Below are positions 19,956 through 30,192 of a stretch of DNA of 64,000 nucleotides, piece by piece. This DNA comes from Nitrososphaerota archaeon (GTDB lineage Archaea > Thermoproteota > Nitrososphaeria > Nitrososphaerales > JACPRH01). The notes below the pieces were generated by a model. The model searched no databases. It was not told the origin of the DNA and saw only the letters and a list, made by a program, of their open reading frames with translations. Position 1 is the stretch's first letter. Each line of letters opens with the position of its first letter. The stretch spans positions 62,001 through 126,000 of the forward strand of contig JACPRH010000037.1 in the NCBI GenBank assembly GCA_016190055.1, read 5' to 3'. A program made the position numbers and the translations under genes.

Positions 19956-21551
19956 CTACGGGTAGACGGTCTGGCTTTGCTCTCGCAGGAATTGCTGCAG
20001 GTAATATGGGCCCCCTGCGCCTTTTCCGCTGGTGCCGCTCATCTTCCAGCCTACGAATGGTTGTGCGCCGGCCATTGCGCCGGTTGTGGCTCCGACCTTC
20101 CGGTTGACGTATATTACTCCGGCTTCGATTTCGTCTAGGAACTTCTTTGCTTCAGCTTGGTCTTGGGTGAAGATGCCGGCGGTGAGACCGTATTCAACGT
20201 CGTTGGCTAGCTGTAGGCCTTCGTCTAGGTTTTCGATCTCTGCGACGCATACGATTGGGACGAAGAGCTCCTCTTTGAAGAGCCTGTGATTCTTGGCTAG
20301 TCCATCGATGACGGTGGGCTCGGCGTAGTAGCCGTACTTTTTGTCGCCTTCGGTTGTGACGTGGCCTCCTGCTAGGACTTTGCCGTCTTTGAAGGCTGTT
20401 TCGCAGTAGCTCTGGAAGTGCTTGTACGCCTTCTCGTTAATCACGGGGCCTACGAAGGTGTCCTTTTCTACTGAGTTTCCTACCTTCAGCTCCTTCGTTT
20501 TAGCGACCAGTTTCTCGATGAACTGTTTCTTGACGCTTTTGTCCACGTAGACTCTTGAGGCGGCGCTGCATTTCTGTCCGCTATATCCGAAGGATGCTTT
20601 GAAGACGCCTTCAACAGCCTTATCGACATCAGCCTTCGCGGTGACTATGACAGGGTTCTTGCCGCCTAGCTCCGCGATGAAGGTTCGAGGTACTTTTTCG
20701 CTGAACTTCTTGTAGGCTGTGAAGCCGACGTCCTTGGAGCCGGTGAAAACTATTCCTTTGACTGTCTGGTTCTCGACGAGCTCTTCTCCTACTGTGCTTC
20801 CCGGCCCTGTTACGTAGTTGAATACTCCTTTAGGTAGACCAGCATCCTTCAACGCTTCGTAGAGTTTGAAGCCCATCAGCGGAGTGTCGCTTGCAGGCTT
20901 GAAGACCGCGGTGTTACCAGTGACGATGACGCCCATAGTCATGCCTGTTGCAATTGCTAATGGGAAGTTGAAGGGTGATACTACTCCCCAGACGCCGTAG
21001 GGCTTTAGGATGCTGCGGGTGGTTTCGCCGGGGAACACGCGTCCCATCGGTCGGTCGAAACCCTTCTCCGCATTCAATGTATGGCAGTAGTACCTCGTCA
21101 AATCAATAGCCTCATCCACGTCGCCGATAGCTTCGAACCGGTTCTTCCCGTTCTCGAAGCTCATCCAAGCGGCTAGCTCGAACTTCCGCTCCGAGAAGAG
21201 ATCAGCAGCCCGCTGCAGCGTTGAGGTTCGTTTCTGGTAATCGGTTTGACTCCACTTTCGGAAGGCTTTTGCAGCAGCTTCCACCGCTTTAGCCGCATCT
21301 TCGCGGGTACTCTTCTGGAATCGGCCGAGTACAATTCTGGTATCGTTGGGAGAACGGTCTTCAAACTCACCGCCACTAGAGTATACTTCTTTGCCGTCGA
21401 TGATATTCTGGTATCTTCGTCCGAACTGCTTCCTAATCGCGGTGACAGCCGTCTCGTATTTTTGGTGGAACTCCTCAGCCTCTCCGGCGTTCAAGGCTTT
21501 GGGCCACGTGTTCTCGTTCTCAAACTCTAGTTGTTCCATACTTTCAGCCAA
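19956..21551 (-). CDS. pruA: L-glutamate gamma-semialdehyde (P5C) dehydrogenase
   Basis: ALDH family, 531 aa; FIAELGGKNPVIV, SFGYSGQKCSAASRVYV; next to proC. Confidence 0.88.
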   Translation of the reverse strand: MAESMEQLEFENENTWPKALNAGEAEEFHQKYETAVTAIRKQFGRRYQNIIDGKEVYSSGGEFEDRSPNDTRIVLGRFQKSTREDAAKAVEAAAKAFRKWSQTDYQKRTSTLQRAADLFSERKFELAAWMSFENGKNRFEAIGDVDEAIDLTRYYCHTLNAEKGFDRPMGRVFPGETTRSILKPYGVWGVVSPFNFPLAIATGMTMGVIVTGNTAVFKPASDTPLMGFKLYEALKDAGLPKGVFNYVTGPGSTVGEELVENQTVKGIVFTGSKDVGFTAYKKFSEKVPRTFIAELGGKNPVIVTAKADVDKAVEGVFKASFGYSGQKCSAASRVYVDKSVKKQFIEKLVAKTKELKVGNSVEKDTFVGPVINEKAYKHFQSYCETAFKDGKVLAGGHVTTEGDKKYGYYAEPTVIDGLAKNHRLFKEELFVPIVCVAEIENLDEGLQLANDVEYGLTAGIFTQDQAEAKKFLDEIEAGVIYVNRKVGATTGAMAGAQPFVGWKMSGTSGKGAGGPYYLQQFLREQSQTVYP

Positions 21552-21613
21552 CTTTGCTAATATTCAGCACTTGGTTTCTTTTAAATTCGTCTCTTACCAT
21601 TTTCTTTCTTTCC

Positions 21614-22447
21614 TTAACTGGTTTTCTCGCTGGCTGCAGCTTGGAGTTGACGTGATCTTTCAGCCGCCTTCGAGACAGCTTCGATGACTGTTGCGCGTAA
21701 CCCGCCTTTTTCAAGCTCAACCAAGCCTTCGATTGTGGTTCCGCCTGGTGTTACCACCATGTCCTTGAGCTTGGCAGGGTGTTCTCCGGTCTCGACGACC
21801 AGTTTTCCTGCTCCGAGGGTAGTTTGAGCCGCCAGCGTGAACGCTAGATCTCTCTTCAAGCCGAGACGAACTCCTGCATCCGCTAAGGCTTCGATGAAGG
21901 TGTAGACGTAGGCTGGGCCGCTTCCTGATAGTCCAGTGGCTGCGTCAAGATATTTTTCGTCAAGCTGCACAGCGTGGCCGGTTAGGCTTAGGATCTTGGT
22001 GACCCGGTCGAGGCTCTCTTGGGAGGTGTTCTGAGCGCGTGTGACGCAGATCATGCCTTCTCCGACTGAGCAGGCGAGGTTAGGCATACATCTAACGATC
22101 TCAGTGTATTTCTGAAGATTCTTAGAGAGGTAGGCAGTATTGATCCCGGCTGCGAGTGAAAGAATAATCTTACTTTTCAGATAGGTCTTGTTCAACTCCT
22201 GTATGACGCTCAGGAGATCCTGCGGCTTAACCACTAACGTGATTACATCGGCAGTCGAGACGACATCTGCAACGCTGTCAAGAATCTGAACACCATACTT
22301 AGACTGCATGTAGCTGAGTCTATCGGGGATAACATCGTAGACGCAGATATCGCTGGAAGAGTACTTGGACGATCGGAGCAGCCCAGAGACCAAGGCCTCA
22401 CCCATCTTACCAACCCCGATAACACCGACCTTTTCTAAGCTAGGCAT
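21614..22447 (-). CDS. proC: Pyrroline-5-carboxylate reductase
   Basis: GVIGVGKMGEALVSGLL; LSGSGPAYVYTFIEALADAGVRLGL; VVTPGGTTIEGL. Confidence 0.95.
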   Translation of the reverse strand: MPSLEKVGVIGVGKMGEALVSGLLRSSKYSSSDICVYDVIPDRLSYMQSKYGVQILDSVADVVSTADVITLVVKPQDLLSVIQELNKTYLKSKIILSLAAGINTAYLSKNLQKYTEIVRCMPNLACSVGEGMICVTRAQNTSQESLDRVTKILSLTGHAVQLDEKYLDAATGLSGSGPAYVYTFIEALADAGVRLGLKRDLAFTLAAQTTLGAGKLVVETGEHPAKLKDMVVTPGGTTIEGLVELEKGGLRATVIEAVSKAAERSRQLQAAASEKTS

Positions 22448-22859
22448 AGAACTCTGTATGCGTCAGAACCGTTTAAACCTTTCAAGAAAGACCCAACAAC
22501 CACCCATATTCATGGTTCGTTAACCTCGCTACAATTGAGCATTATATTGCCCTGCGGTTAGATAGATGTCCGATTAGGCTTGCTTTGCTCCCCTTCACGG
22601 TGTAGACTGTTACGCGTTCGTGCGCCGGCACCACTGCTGCCATAGGCCGAGGGGGGAGTCTAAATACTATTGAAAAGAGCATAAAGATCCAATTAGTGTT
22701 CTAATGGATCTGCTTGGATGGAAGCTTGGAACATGCAATGCTTGTTGAAAGCATTGATCCTGATTGCAAGATTATCCCTGAAGTTTTTGGACTGTTATTT
22801 TGTTAGAATTAGTAGAAGGATTGTTTGGATGTGCAGAAGATGAGTTGTTGATTGGTCTT

Positions 22860-23300
22860 TTAAGCGCTTACTGGTTTCTTCATTAAGTTAAAGATGGATG
22901 GCGTGTAGCCTCTTCGTCGATACCAATCTTTTAGGGCTTCTAGGTTTACATTGTCGATTGGTGACGGTTTTAGGTAGATTTGACGTAGGTTGTGTTCTGC
23001 AGCGATCTCTTCAGCCATTTTGAGGAGGCGTGTACCGAAGCCTCTTTCTCGATAGGAAGGTTTTACGAATATCTCTTCAATCAGCATCTTATCGTTAGAG
23101 CTTGTAAACGTGAGTTCTCCGATTGTTGTTTGTCCGTTGGTGAGCCGGAGGTTTCCGACTGTTGGCGATGTCTCTTCTTTACGTTCATACATAATTATCT
23201 GTGTGGTTTGTTCTTCTGAATAGTCTTTCAGCGCTAGCATCGATGTTTGTCCACCCATGTCACACCGGGATTGGGGTAGACGTATATAAACTATATACAT
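22860..23300 (-). CDS. GNAT-family N-acetyltransferase
   Basis: EIFVKPSYRERGFGTRLLKMAEEIAAEHNLRQIYLKPS. Confidence 0.85.
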   Translation of the reverse strand: MYIVYIRLPQSRCDMGGQTSMLALKDYSEEQTTQIIMYERKEETSPTVGNLRLTNGQTTIGELTFTSSNDKMLIEEIFVKPSYRERGFGTRLLKMAEEIAAEHNLRQIYLKPSPIDNVNLEALKDWYRRRGYTPSIFNLMKKPVSA

Positions 23301-23395
23301 TAATTTGTGGACAAACGTTCATCAAATTAAAGGCGTGAATAGCAGGTAACTCGGTCTGAATAGAAGATTGGAGAGCTACCTGTTACTTTCGACCT

Positions 23396-24613
23396 TTAGG
23401 TTGGAACTCTTTCTCCGTGCTGCGCTATGTCCAGCCCGATCTCTTCTTCGTCGTCAGTAACTCTGAGACCCATAACTCGGTCGAGAACCTTCAGAAGTAC
23501 GAAGGTAACCGCAAATGAATAGACCCAAGTAACGGCCACCGCGACCGCTTGAACGCCGAACTGCGCTGCGTTTCCGTAGAGTAGACCGTTTGCACCCGCC
23601 GAGTTGATAGCTAGCTGAGCGAAGAGACCTGTCGCCAGAACTCCCCAAGTGCCACCTATACCGTGGCAGGCCCAAACATCAAGCGCATCATCAAAGCCTA
23701 ACCGTGTCTTCAACCCCATTGCAAGGAATGAAATGATACCCACACCAACCCCTATCGCTATAGCGCCCATAGGATCTATGAAGCCGGATGCTGGAGTAAC
23801 AGCAGCTAGTCCAGCAATACCACCTGTTGCCGCGCCTACAACACTTGGTTTACCTGTCCGCAGCCAGCTCGTTATCGTCCAAGTGAGAGATGCGGAGGCA
23901 CCCGCCATATGAGTGACAACGAAGGCGTTTGTGGCAAGCGATCCGGAGGCTAAAGCGCTTCCCGCGTTAAAACCGAACCAGCCGAACCATAGAAGGGCGG
24001 CGCCGAGCACCATCACCCTGATATCATGCGGCTCCATCGGGTCGCTGCCTAAACCCTTCCGTTTACCGATAACTATAGCAGCTGCGAGAGCCGAGACTCC
24101 GGAGCTGATGTGGACAACAATTCCTCCAGCAAAGTCCAAGGCCCCTAGACCTCTAAGCCAGCCACCATCAGCCCACACCCAGTGAGCAATAGGATCATAC
24201 ACGATAGTAGTCCAGGCAAGAGTGAAGACCAAGAAGGTTGAGAACTTCATTCTATCGACAAAGGCTCCGATTATGAGGGCCGGAGTTATGATGGCGAACA
24301 TCATCTGGAATATCATGAATGCTTCATGCGGGATTGTTGGTGCGTAAGGGCCTGGGTTGAACCCGACGCCTTTGAGACCAAGCCAGTCTAACCCGCCTAT
24401 GAAGCCGCTGTTAGGGTCGAAGGCCAATGTGTATCCAATGAAGACCCATTGTATACTGATTAGACCGATTGTGATGAAGGTGTACATCAATGTGCTGAGG
24501 ACATTCTTTCGCCTGACGAGTCCTCCGTAGAAGAAGGCTAAGGCAGGAGTCATCAGAAGCACAAGCGCTGCTGAAATTAGTACGAAGGTGGTGTCTGCTC
24601 CGTCTATCGCCAT
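23396..24613 (-). CDS. amt: Ammonium transporter (paralogue 1)
   Basis: 405 aa; FFYGGLVRRKNVLST, DFAGGIVVHISSG, DDALDVWACHGIGGTWGVLATG. Confidence 0.96.
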   Translation of the reverse strand: MAIDGADTTFVLISAALVLLMTPALAFFYGGLVRRKNVLSTLMYTFITIGLISIQWVFIGYTLAFDPNSGFIGGLDWLGLKGVGFNPGPYAPTIPHEAFMIFQMMFAIITPALIIGAFVDRMKFSTFLVFTLAWTTIVYDPIAHWVWADGGWLRGLGALDFAGGIVVHISSGVSALAAAIVIGKRKGLGSDPMEPHDIRVMVLGAALLWFGWFGFNAGSALASGSLATNAFVVTHMAGASASLTWTITSWLRTGKPSVVGAATGGIAGLAAVTPASGFIDPMGAIAIGVGVGIISFLAMGLKTRLGFDDALDVWACHGIGGTWGVLATGLFAQLAINSAGANGLLYGNAAQFGVQAVAVAVTWVYSFAVTFVLLKVLDRVMGLRVTDDEEEIGLDIAQHGERVPT

Positions 24614-24673
24614 GGCTACCGCGACTGAACTGAAATATATTAATTTTAATTTTGTTCACTATTAACATGATTT

Positions 24674-24693
24674 AGTGAATATTTGTATTCACT
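24674..24693. promoter_or_regulatory. 20-bp perfect palindrome upstream of amt1, candidate nitrogen operator
   Basis: AGTGAATA-TTTG-TATTCACT; a related TGAATATTCA palindrome lies upstream of amt2 at 26531-26540. Confidence 0.5.
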
Positions 24694-24784
24694 CTATTTG
24701 CTCTGACAAACGTTTATTCAAGATAACTTTGCATATAGGCGTCTGAACAAATAGATATAGAAAAGGGAAGTAAAGTGAATAAAT

Positions 24785-24825
24785 GAAAAGGCGAATGTGT
24801 ACTAGAAGTACAGTCACGCCTTTTC
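24785..24825. terminator. Strong hairpin downstream of glnK (3' end of amt2-glnK unit)
   Basis: GAAAAGGCG aat g TGTACT aga AGTACA gtca CGCCTTTTC; outer 9-bp and inner 6-bp perfect stems. Confidence 0.55.
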
Positions 24826-24855
24826 AAGTCAACTACGGTCTGGTGGAGCGGTTGT

Positions 24856-25194
24856 CTAGACAGCTTCTTCGCCGCGTTCACCGGTTCTGATCCGGATGAG
24901 GTCGTCTACGGGGAGTATTGCGATTTTGCCGTCGCCTATTCTGCCCGTTGCTGCAGTCTTAATTATGATATCCACGGCCTTCTCTACATCTTTGTCTCCT
25001 AATAGTAGCTCCAGCTTTGTCTTTGGCAGCAAGTCCACTTGGTACTCTCGACCGCGGAACTGAAGATCCAGACCCTTCTGACGTCCTCGACCATATACAT
25101 CGTAGACGGTGATTCCGAGGAATCCGGCTGCAACCAGGGCCTTCCTGACATCCTTTAGCTTCTCTCGCCTAACTATTGCTTCAATCTTCTTCAT
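24856..25194 (-). CDS. glnK: Nitrogen regulatory protein P-II
   Basis: 112 aa; MKKIEAIVRREKLKDVRKALVAAGFLGITVYDVYGRGRQKG, T-loop tyrosine FRGREYQVDLLPKTK. Confidence 0.96.
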   Translation of the reverse strand: MKKIEAIVRREKLKDVRKALVAAGFLGITVYDVYGRGRQKGLDLQFRGREYQVDLLPKTKLELLLGDKDVEKAVDIIIKTAATGRIGDGKIAILPVDDLIRIRTGERGEEAV

Positions 25195-25211
25195 CTTAAG
25201 CTAAGCACCTC

Positions 25212-26432
25212 TTAGACTGGAACCCGCTCCCCGTGTTGAGTTAGATCCAATCCAATCTCCTCCTCATCACCTGTGACTCTGAGACCCATCACCCGATCGA
25301 GAACCTTCAGAAGTATAAACGTAACTGTGAAGGCGTAAACCCAAGTTACTCCCACCGCAATTGCCTGTGAGCCAAGCAGAGATGGGTTCCCGTAGAGCAG
25401 ACCGTTAGCGCCTGCGGGGTTAACAGCGAGCTGGGCGAAGAGACCGGTTGCCAATGCACCCCATGTTCCACCTATACCGTGGCAGGCCCAAACATCAAGC
25501 GCATCATCGAAACCTAACCGTGACTTGAACTCGATGGCTAAGAACGAGATAACACCTACACCAAGTCCTATCGCTATAGCGCCCATAGGATCCACGAAAC
25601 CGGATGCAGGAGTAATAGCCACTAGACCGGCAACGCCACCTGTCGCTGCACCGGTAACGCTGGGTTTACCCACCCTAAGCCAGCTCATCACCATCCAAGA
25701 GAGAGCGGCAGCCGCAGCCGCAACATGAGTAACGACGAAGGCGCTCGTAGCCAAAGTTCCAGATGCTAAGGCGCTCCCTGAGTTAAAACCGAACCAGCCG
25801 AACCAGAGTAGCCCAACACCTAACACCATCAGCCGAATGTCATGCGGCTCCATCGGCTCATTGCCTAGGCCTTTTCGCTTACCGATAACTAGTGCCGCAG
25901 CTAGAGCTGATATGCCTGAGCTGATGTGAACAACAGTTCCTCCGGCAAAATCTAGAGCGCCTAAGCTCCTAAGCCAGCCACCATCAGCCCACACCCAGTG
26001 AGCAATAGGATCATACACGATAGTAGTCCAGGCAAGAGTGAAGACCAAGAAGGTTGAGAACTTCATCCGGTCTATGAAGGCGCCGGTAATTAGTGCGGGA
26101 GTTATGATGGCGAACATCATTTGGAAAACCATGAATGCTTGGGCTGGGACAGTGGGGGCATAGGTAGATGGTGCTGCTCCGACGCCTTTGAGACCAAGCC
26201 AGTCTAAGTTACCTATGAAGCCTCCAACGCTGGGGCCGAAAGAGAGTGAGTATCCGATTATGACCCATTGTAGGGTTATTACTGCGATTGTGATGAAGCT
26301 GTACATTATTGTGCTGAGGACGTTTTTTCGCCTGACTAGTCCTCCGTAGAAGAAGGCGAGAGCAGGGGTCATCAGCAGTACGAGTGCTGCTGAAAATAAT
26401 ACGAATACGGTGTCGGCGCTATCAACGGCCAT
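25212..26432 (-). CDS. amt: Ammonium transporter (paralogue 2)
   Basis: 406 aa, highly similar to 23396-24613, adjacent to glnK. Confidence 0.96.
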   Translation of the reverse strand: MAVDSADTVFVLFSAALVLLMTPALAFFYGGLVRRKNVLSTIMYSFITIAVITLQWVIIGYSLSFGPSVGGFIGNLDWLGLKGVGAAPSTYAPTVPAQAFMVFQMMFAIITPALITGAFIDRMKFSTFLVFTLAWTTIVYDPIAHWVWADGGWLRSLGALDFAGGTVVHISSGISALAAALVIGKRKGLGNEPMEPHDIRLMVLGVGLLWFGWFGFNSGSALASGTLATSAFVVTHVAAAAAALSWMVMSWLRVGKPSVTGAATGGVAGLVAITPASGFVDPMGAIAIGLGVGVISFLAIEFKSRLGFDDALDVWACHGIGGTWGALATGLFAQLAVNPAGANGLLYGNPSLLGSQAIAVGVTWVYAFTVTFILLKVLDRVMGLRVTGDEEEIGLDLTQHGERVPV

Positions 26433-26571
26433 GGCTACGCGATCAGCTCTTCAGTATATTAGTCTTACGTTTGTTCATTATACTTGGCTTACATTGGATA
26501 ACTGTATTTATCGTTCCTTCAGCTATCGAATGAATATTCAAGACAAACACTATTAGCATGAAACCCGCTAT

Positions 26572-28137
26572 TTGGTCAGATATAGAATGGAAACAGGAGT
26601 TAAGGTAAAAGGCAAACTCGAGATACAGTTGAACATCTTCTTTGAATCACTCTACGACAATGTTAACGGTATTCCCGTCTTCAAGCTCTTAATCGACGGG
26701 AAGTGGAGGCCGGCTGAAAACCATGAAACGTTCGAGGTCAAAAGCCCGATAGACCTCAGCATAGTTGCCCGAGCTCAGATGGCTTCTCCTGAGGATGTCA
26801 AGTCAGCTATTGATGCGGCTGATAAGAATCAGAACAAGATTCGAGATATTCCAGGCATCGGAAGAGTTGAGATGTTTAGGAAAGCAGCTGATATTTTGAG
26901 TCAACATATGGAGGAGTTCGTCAACACGTTGATGCTTGAATCCGGCAAGATAAGAGAGGACGCTGAAGGCGAAGTTCAAGCTACAATCGACCGGATGAAG
27001 CTGACTATGGAGGAGGCTAGGAGCATCTTCGGTGAATACATTCCCGGAGACTGGTCTGAAGATACCACCCAGAAGATGGCGTTGGTTATACGGCAACCGG
27101 TGGGCATCGTGGCCGCCATATCACCATTCAACTATCCGCTCTTCATCGGATCAGCCAAGATTATTCCGTCGCTCCTAGCTGGGAACGCGGTTGTTGCTAA
27201 ATGCGCCAGCGCCGACCCGCTTGTTATGTTGATGTACGGCAGGGTTCTGGAGGAGGCTGGACTACCTAAAGGTGTGTTGAACATCATAACCGGCACAGGC
27301 GATGAAATCGGCAGCGCGCTGGTCTCGGATGAACGTATAGGTGCAATAAACTTCACCGGAAGCACCGGTGTTGGAAAATTCATTGCACAGCACGCGGGCA
27401 TCAAGAAGCTCCACTTAGAGCTCGGTGGAAAAGGAATGGCCATCGTCTTAGACGATGCGAACCTTGATCTTGCAGCCAACAAATGCGTCGCCGGCTCTTT
27501 GAAGAACGCCGGTCAAAGATGCGATGCAATCAGCGCAGTACTTGTCCAAGAAAGCGTTGCGGATGAGTTTGTGGATAAGGTGGACAAGGAGATGGACAAA
27601 TGGGTAGGTGGGGACCCGCGTAACAAGGACACTAGGGTTGGGCCGCTTATCTCGCAGAGAGCAGCAGAGTGGGTGCATGGCCTAGTTCAAGACGCGATCG
27701 ATAAAGGTGCATATCTCCGCAAAGGAGGAAACTTCAAGGACTGCTACCATGAACCTACACTTCTAGACAAGGTGCCTCAGACAGCGCGGATCGCGTGGGA
27801 GGAGACCTTCGGCCCTGTCGTCACAGTAATGCGGATAAAAGATGAGAACGAAGCTATCGAGATAGGTGGCAAATCAAGGTACGGACTGGACTCCTGCATC
27901 TTCACCGAAAACTTCTATCGAATGTGGAAGATATCTAAGCAGCTAAAAGTAGGCGGAATCACCATCAACGATTTGCCGAAGCATGGAGTAGGTTTCTTCC
28001 CCTTCGGCGGCTCGAAAGAGTCCGGAATTGGTCGAGAAGGCATCGGCTTCTCGGTTGATGAGATGACCTATCTGAAGACCATCGTCTTCAACCTTGAACC
28101 AGCTGGCCTCGGAAAGGCGAGGAGACGATACATCTAA
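26572..28137 (+). CDS. Aldehyde dehydrogenase, GAPN-like NAD(P)-dependent
   Basis: 521 aa; LELGGKGMAIVLDDANLDLAANKCVAGSLKNAGQRCDAISAVLV. Confidence 0.88.
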   Translation: MVRYRMETGVKVKGKLEIQLNIFFESLYDNVNGIPVFKLLIDGKWRPAENHETFEVKSPIDLSIVARAQMASPEDVKSAIDAADKNQNKIRDIPGIGRVEMFRKAADILSQHMEEFVNTLMLESGKIREDAEGEVQATIDRMKLTMEEARSIFGEYIPGDWSEDTTQKMALVIRQPVGIVAAISPFNYPLFIGSAKIIPSLLAGNAVVAKCASADPLVMLMYGRVLEEAGLPKGVLNIITGTGDEIGSALVSDERIGAINFTGSTGVGKFIAQHAGIKKLHLELGGKGMAIVLDDANLDLAANKCVAGSLKNAGQRCDAISAVLVQESVADEFVDKVDKEMDKWVGGDPRNKDTRVGPLISQRAAEWVHGLVQDAIDKGAYLRKGGNFKDCYHEPTLLDKVPQTARIAWEETFGPVVTVMRIKDENEAIEIGGKSRYGLDSCIFTENFYRMWKISKQLKVGGITINDLPKHGVGFFPFGGSKESGIGREGIGFSVDEMTYLKTIVFNLEPAGLGKARRRYI

Positions 28138-28193
28138 CAGACAGGCAGAGAGGCTAACTAAAACCGGTTGTACACGAGAGTGGGGAGCGGCAG

Positions 28194-28952
28194 CTATCTC
28201 AGTTGTTTCCTGACAGCCTCATTGATCCGCAGCTGGAGAGCTTCGTCGTCCACCTGAATACTCTTCAGGATCGAAAGTGCTCTCACCTTAGCCTCCTCAA
28301 TGTGTGACCAGCTCTTAGTTTCCTCCAAGAAGTGAACGAGTCTAACCGCTGACTCTCTTAAGCCGCGCAGCCGATACAGTTCATCTAGAGCTTTTTCACC
28401 TTGAAGAGCAGCTGGTCCTTCTCGTCCACCTTCACGGGTCAACCAGGTTTTGAAGAAGGCTCCGCAGCCGCAGCGGAACAGAAGATCGCCCAGGTAAGTA
28501 ACTTCACACGGGAGACCGGCGTCTAAATACCGAAAAGTTTCGTTAACGAGATCGAGATCTTCAGGGGCCATTATCGAGACGATTATTTTGCCGCCCGGCT
28601 CCACCATCCCTGAGAGCGCTTCGAATATCTGAATGTCAAGGCCGCTCTTCGACAGGTCAAGCGTCTCTCCGATGTGGCCTTCGAATCTAGGCTTGTAGTT
28701 GAACGATATATCGAGGTATGGTTTCACAGAGAGTGATAATCGGCCTGAGCTGAAGAGCCCGTTGATCACGGTGTTTTCAGATATTTCTCCCTCCATGTTC
28801 TTGACTGCGAGTTCAAAGTAGCGGAGCTCAACTTCACGTGTCTTTGGCCGATAGACCTTTCTAAGAAGCGGAGTTAAGCCGTCAAAGTTAGTTTCGTTAA
28901 GGCGCTGTAGAAGTTCTTCGGGATCTCGTTGAGACGTGGGCTTGCGGCTCAC
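28194..28952 (-). CDS. Hypothetical protein, overlapping M50 protease gene
   Basis: 252 aa ORF, 4-nt overlap with next gene. Confidence 0.55.
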   Translation of the reverse strand: MSRKPTSQRDPEELLQRLNETNFDGLTPLLRKVYRPKTREVELRYFELAVKNMEGEISENTVINGLFSSGRLSLSVKPYLDISFNYKPRFEGHIGETLDLSKSGLDIQIFEALSGMVEPGGKIIVSIMAPEDLDLVNETFRYLDAGLPCEVTYLGDLLFRCGCGAFFKTWLTREGGREGPAALQGEKALDELYRLRGLRESAVRLVHFLEETKSWSHIEEAKVRALSILKSIQVDDEALQLRINEAVRKQLR

Positions 28953-30076
28953 ACCTGCTCGACCTTGAGATCAACCCGTCTCCGGATTGCTCTCATAACG
29001 TCGCTTCTAGTGACTATGCCTATCAGCTTACCGTTTTCGATAACTAGGATTCGTCCTAGGTCATGCTTCGACATTTTGGAGAGTGCCTCAGTAGCGGGGT
29101 CATCGGGTGAGATAGTGATTAATCGTTCAGCAGGGGTCATGACATCCCAGACGTAGGTTGAGCCCCACCGTTCCTTAGGTAGGTTCTGGATGTCGTGTGA
29201 AGTGATGATGCCTTTGAGTTGTCCGTCGCCGACAACAGGGTATCCGCCGTGTTTGTAGCGGTAGAAATAGTCTCGAACCGCGTCTATCACCGTAATATTC
29301 GGATCTATGGTTATCACTTCAGGCGTCATGATGTCCTTGACGTTTAGGCCGGTTAGTGTTTGGTTAATGGTTGTCTGTTGAAGTGTAGCCTCAGCCCCGT
29401 TTCTAAGAAACCATCCGACAAAGAGAAGCCAGAGACCGTTAAAGAGTGAGCCTGTGACTATGGAGATGAAGCCTAGTAGCATCAGCCCATAGGCGAAGAA
29501 GGAGCTAACCTTCGTTGCTAACTGAGTAGCCGCTATGACGTCTTTCTTTCGTGACCAGAGTCGGGCGCGCAGGATACGGCCGCCGTCAAGTGGGAACGCA
29601 GGGAGGAGGTTGAAGAGTCCGAGAAGGAAGTTGATTATGAAGCCATAGTAGATCGGAGCGATTATTACTACTGGAAAATTAAGTGCATTGAATATGAACC
29701 ATAAGAGACCGAAGATTCCGCCGAGAGCGAAGCTTGAAAGCGGTCCGACGACTGAGATCCTGAACTCAGCGGTGGGATCTCTAGGCTCCTCCTCAATTTG
29801 GGAGACGCCTCCGAAGAGGAAGAGAGTAATTCTGGGAACAGGAATGCCGCGCTTAATCGCCACATAAGAGTGGAAGAGCTCATGGATTAGGACGGAGGCG
29901 AAGAGCAAAATTGCCGCAGTGATGCCTGTGACCCAGTAGACTAAGGTTGAGTGATTAGGATACTCAGCCGGCATAAAGCCTTCAGCAAGGCTGAAGCTAA
30001 CCAGCATGAAGATGAGGAGCCAAGTATAATGGATACGTATCTCCACGCCTATTACTCGGCCGATCTTCAAAGACAT
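28949..30076 (-). CDS. M50 (site-2 protease-like) metalloprotease with two CBS domains
   Basis: HELFHSYVAIKRG (HExxH), NLLPAFPLDGGRILRA, C-terminal CBS pair. Confidence 0.93.
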   Translation of the reverse strand: MSLKIGRVIGVEIRIHYTWLLIFMLVSFSLAEGFMPAEYPNHSTLVYWVTGITAAILLFASVLIHELFHSYVAIKRGIPVPRITLFLFGGVSQIEEEPRDPTAEFRISVVGPLSSFALGGIFGLLWFIFNALNFPVVIIAPIYYGFIINFLLGLFNLLPAFPLDGGRILRARLWSRKKDVIAATQLATKVSSFFAYGLMLLGFISIVTGSLFNGLWLLFVGWFLRNGAEATLQQTTINQTLTGLNVKDIMTPEVITIDPNITVIDAVRDYFYRYKHGGYPVVGDGQLKGIITSHDIQNLPKERWGSTYVWDVMTPAERLITISPDDPATEALSKMSKHDLGRILVIENGKLIGIVTRSDVMRAIRRRVDLKVEQV

Positions 30077-30192
30077 ACAGTCATGGTAAGCGAGCAGCGA
30101 TTAGATAACGATTTCCAACATTTCGGAACCTGAATCTGTTGAGAGTAAGTATCCGAGCAACAGATAATACGCTAGAGCTCATTCATGATATC

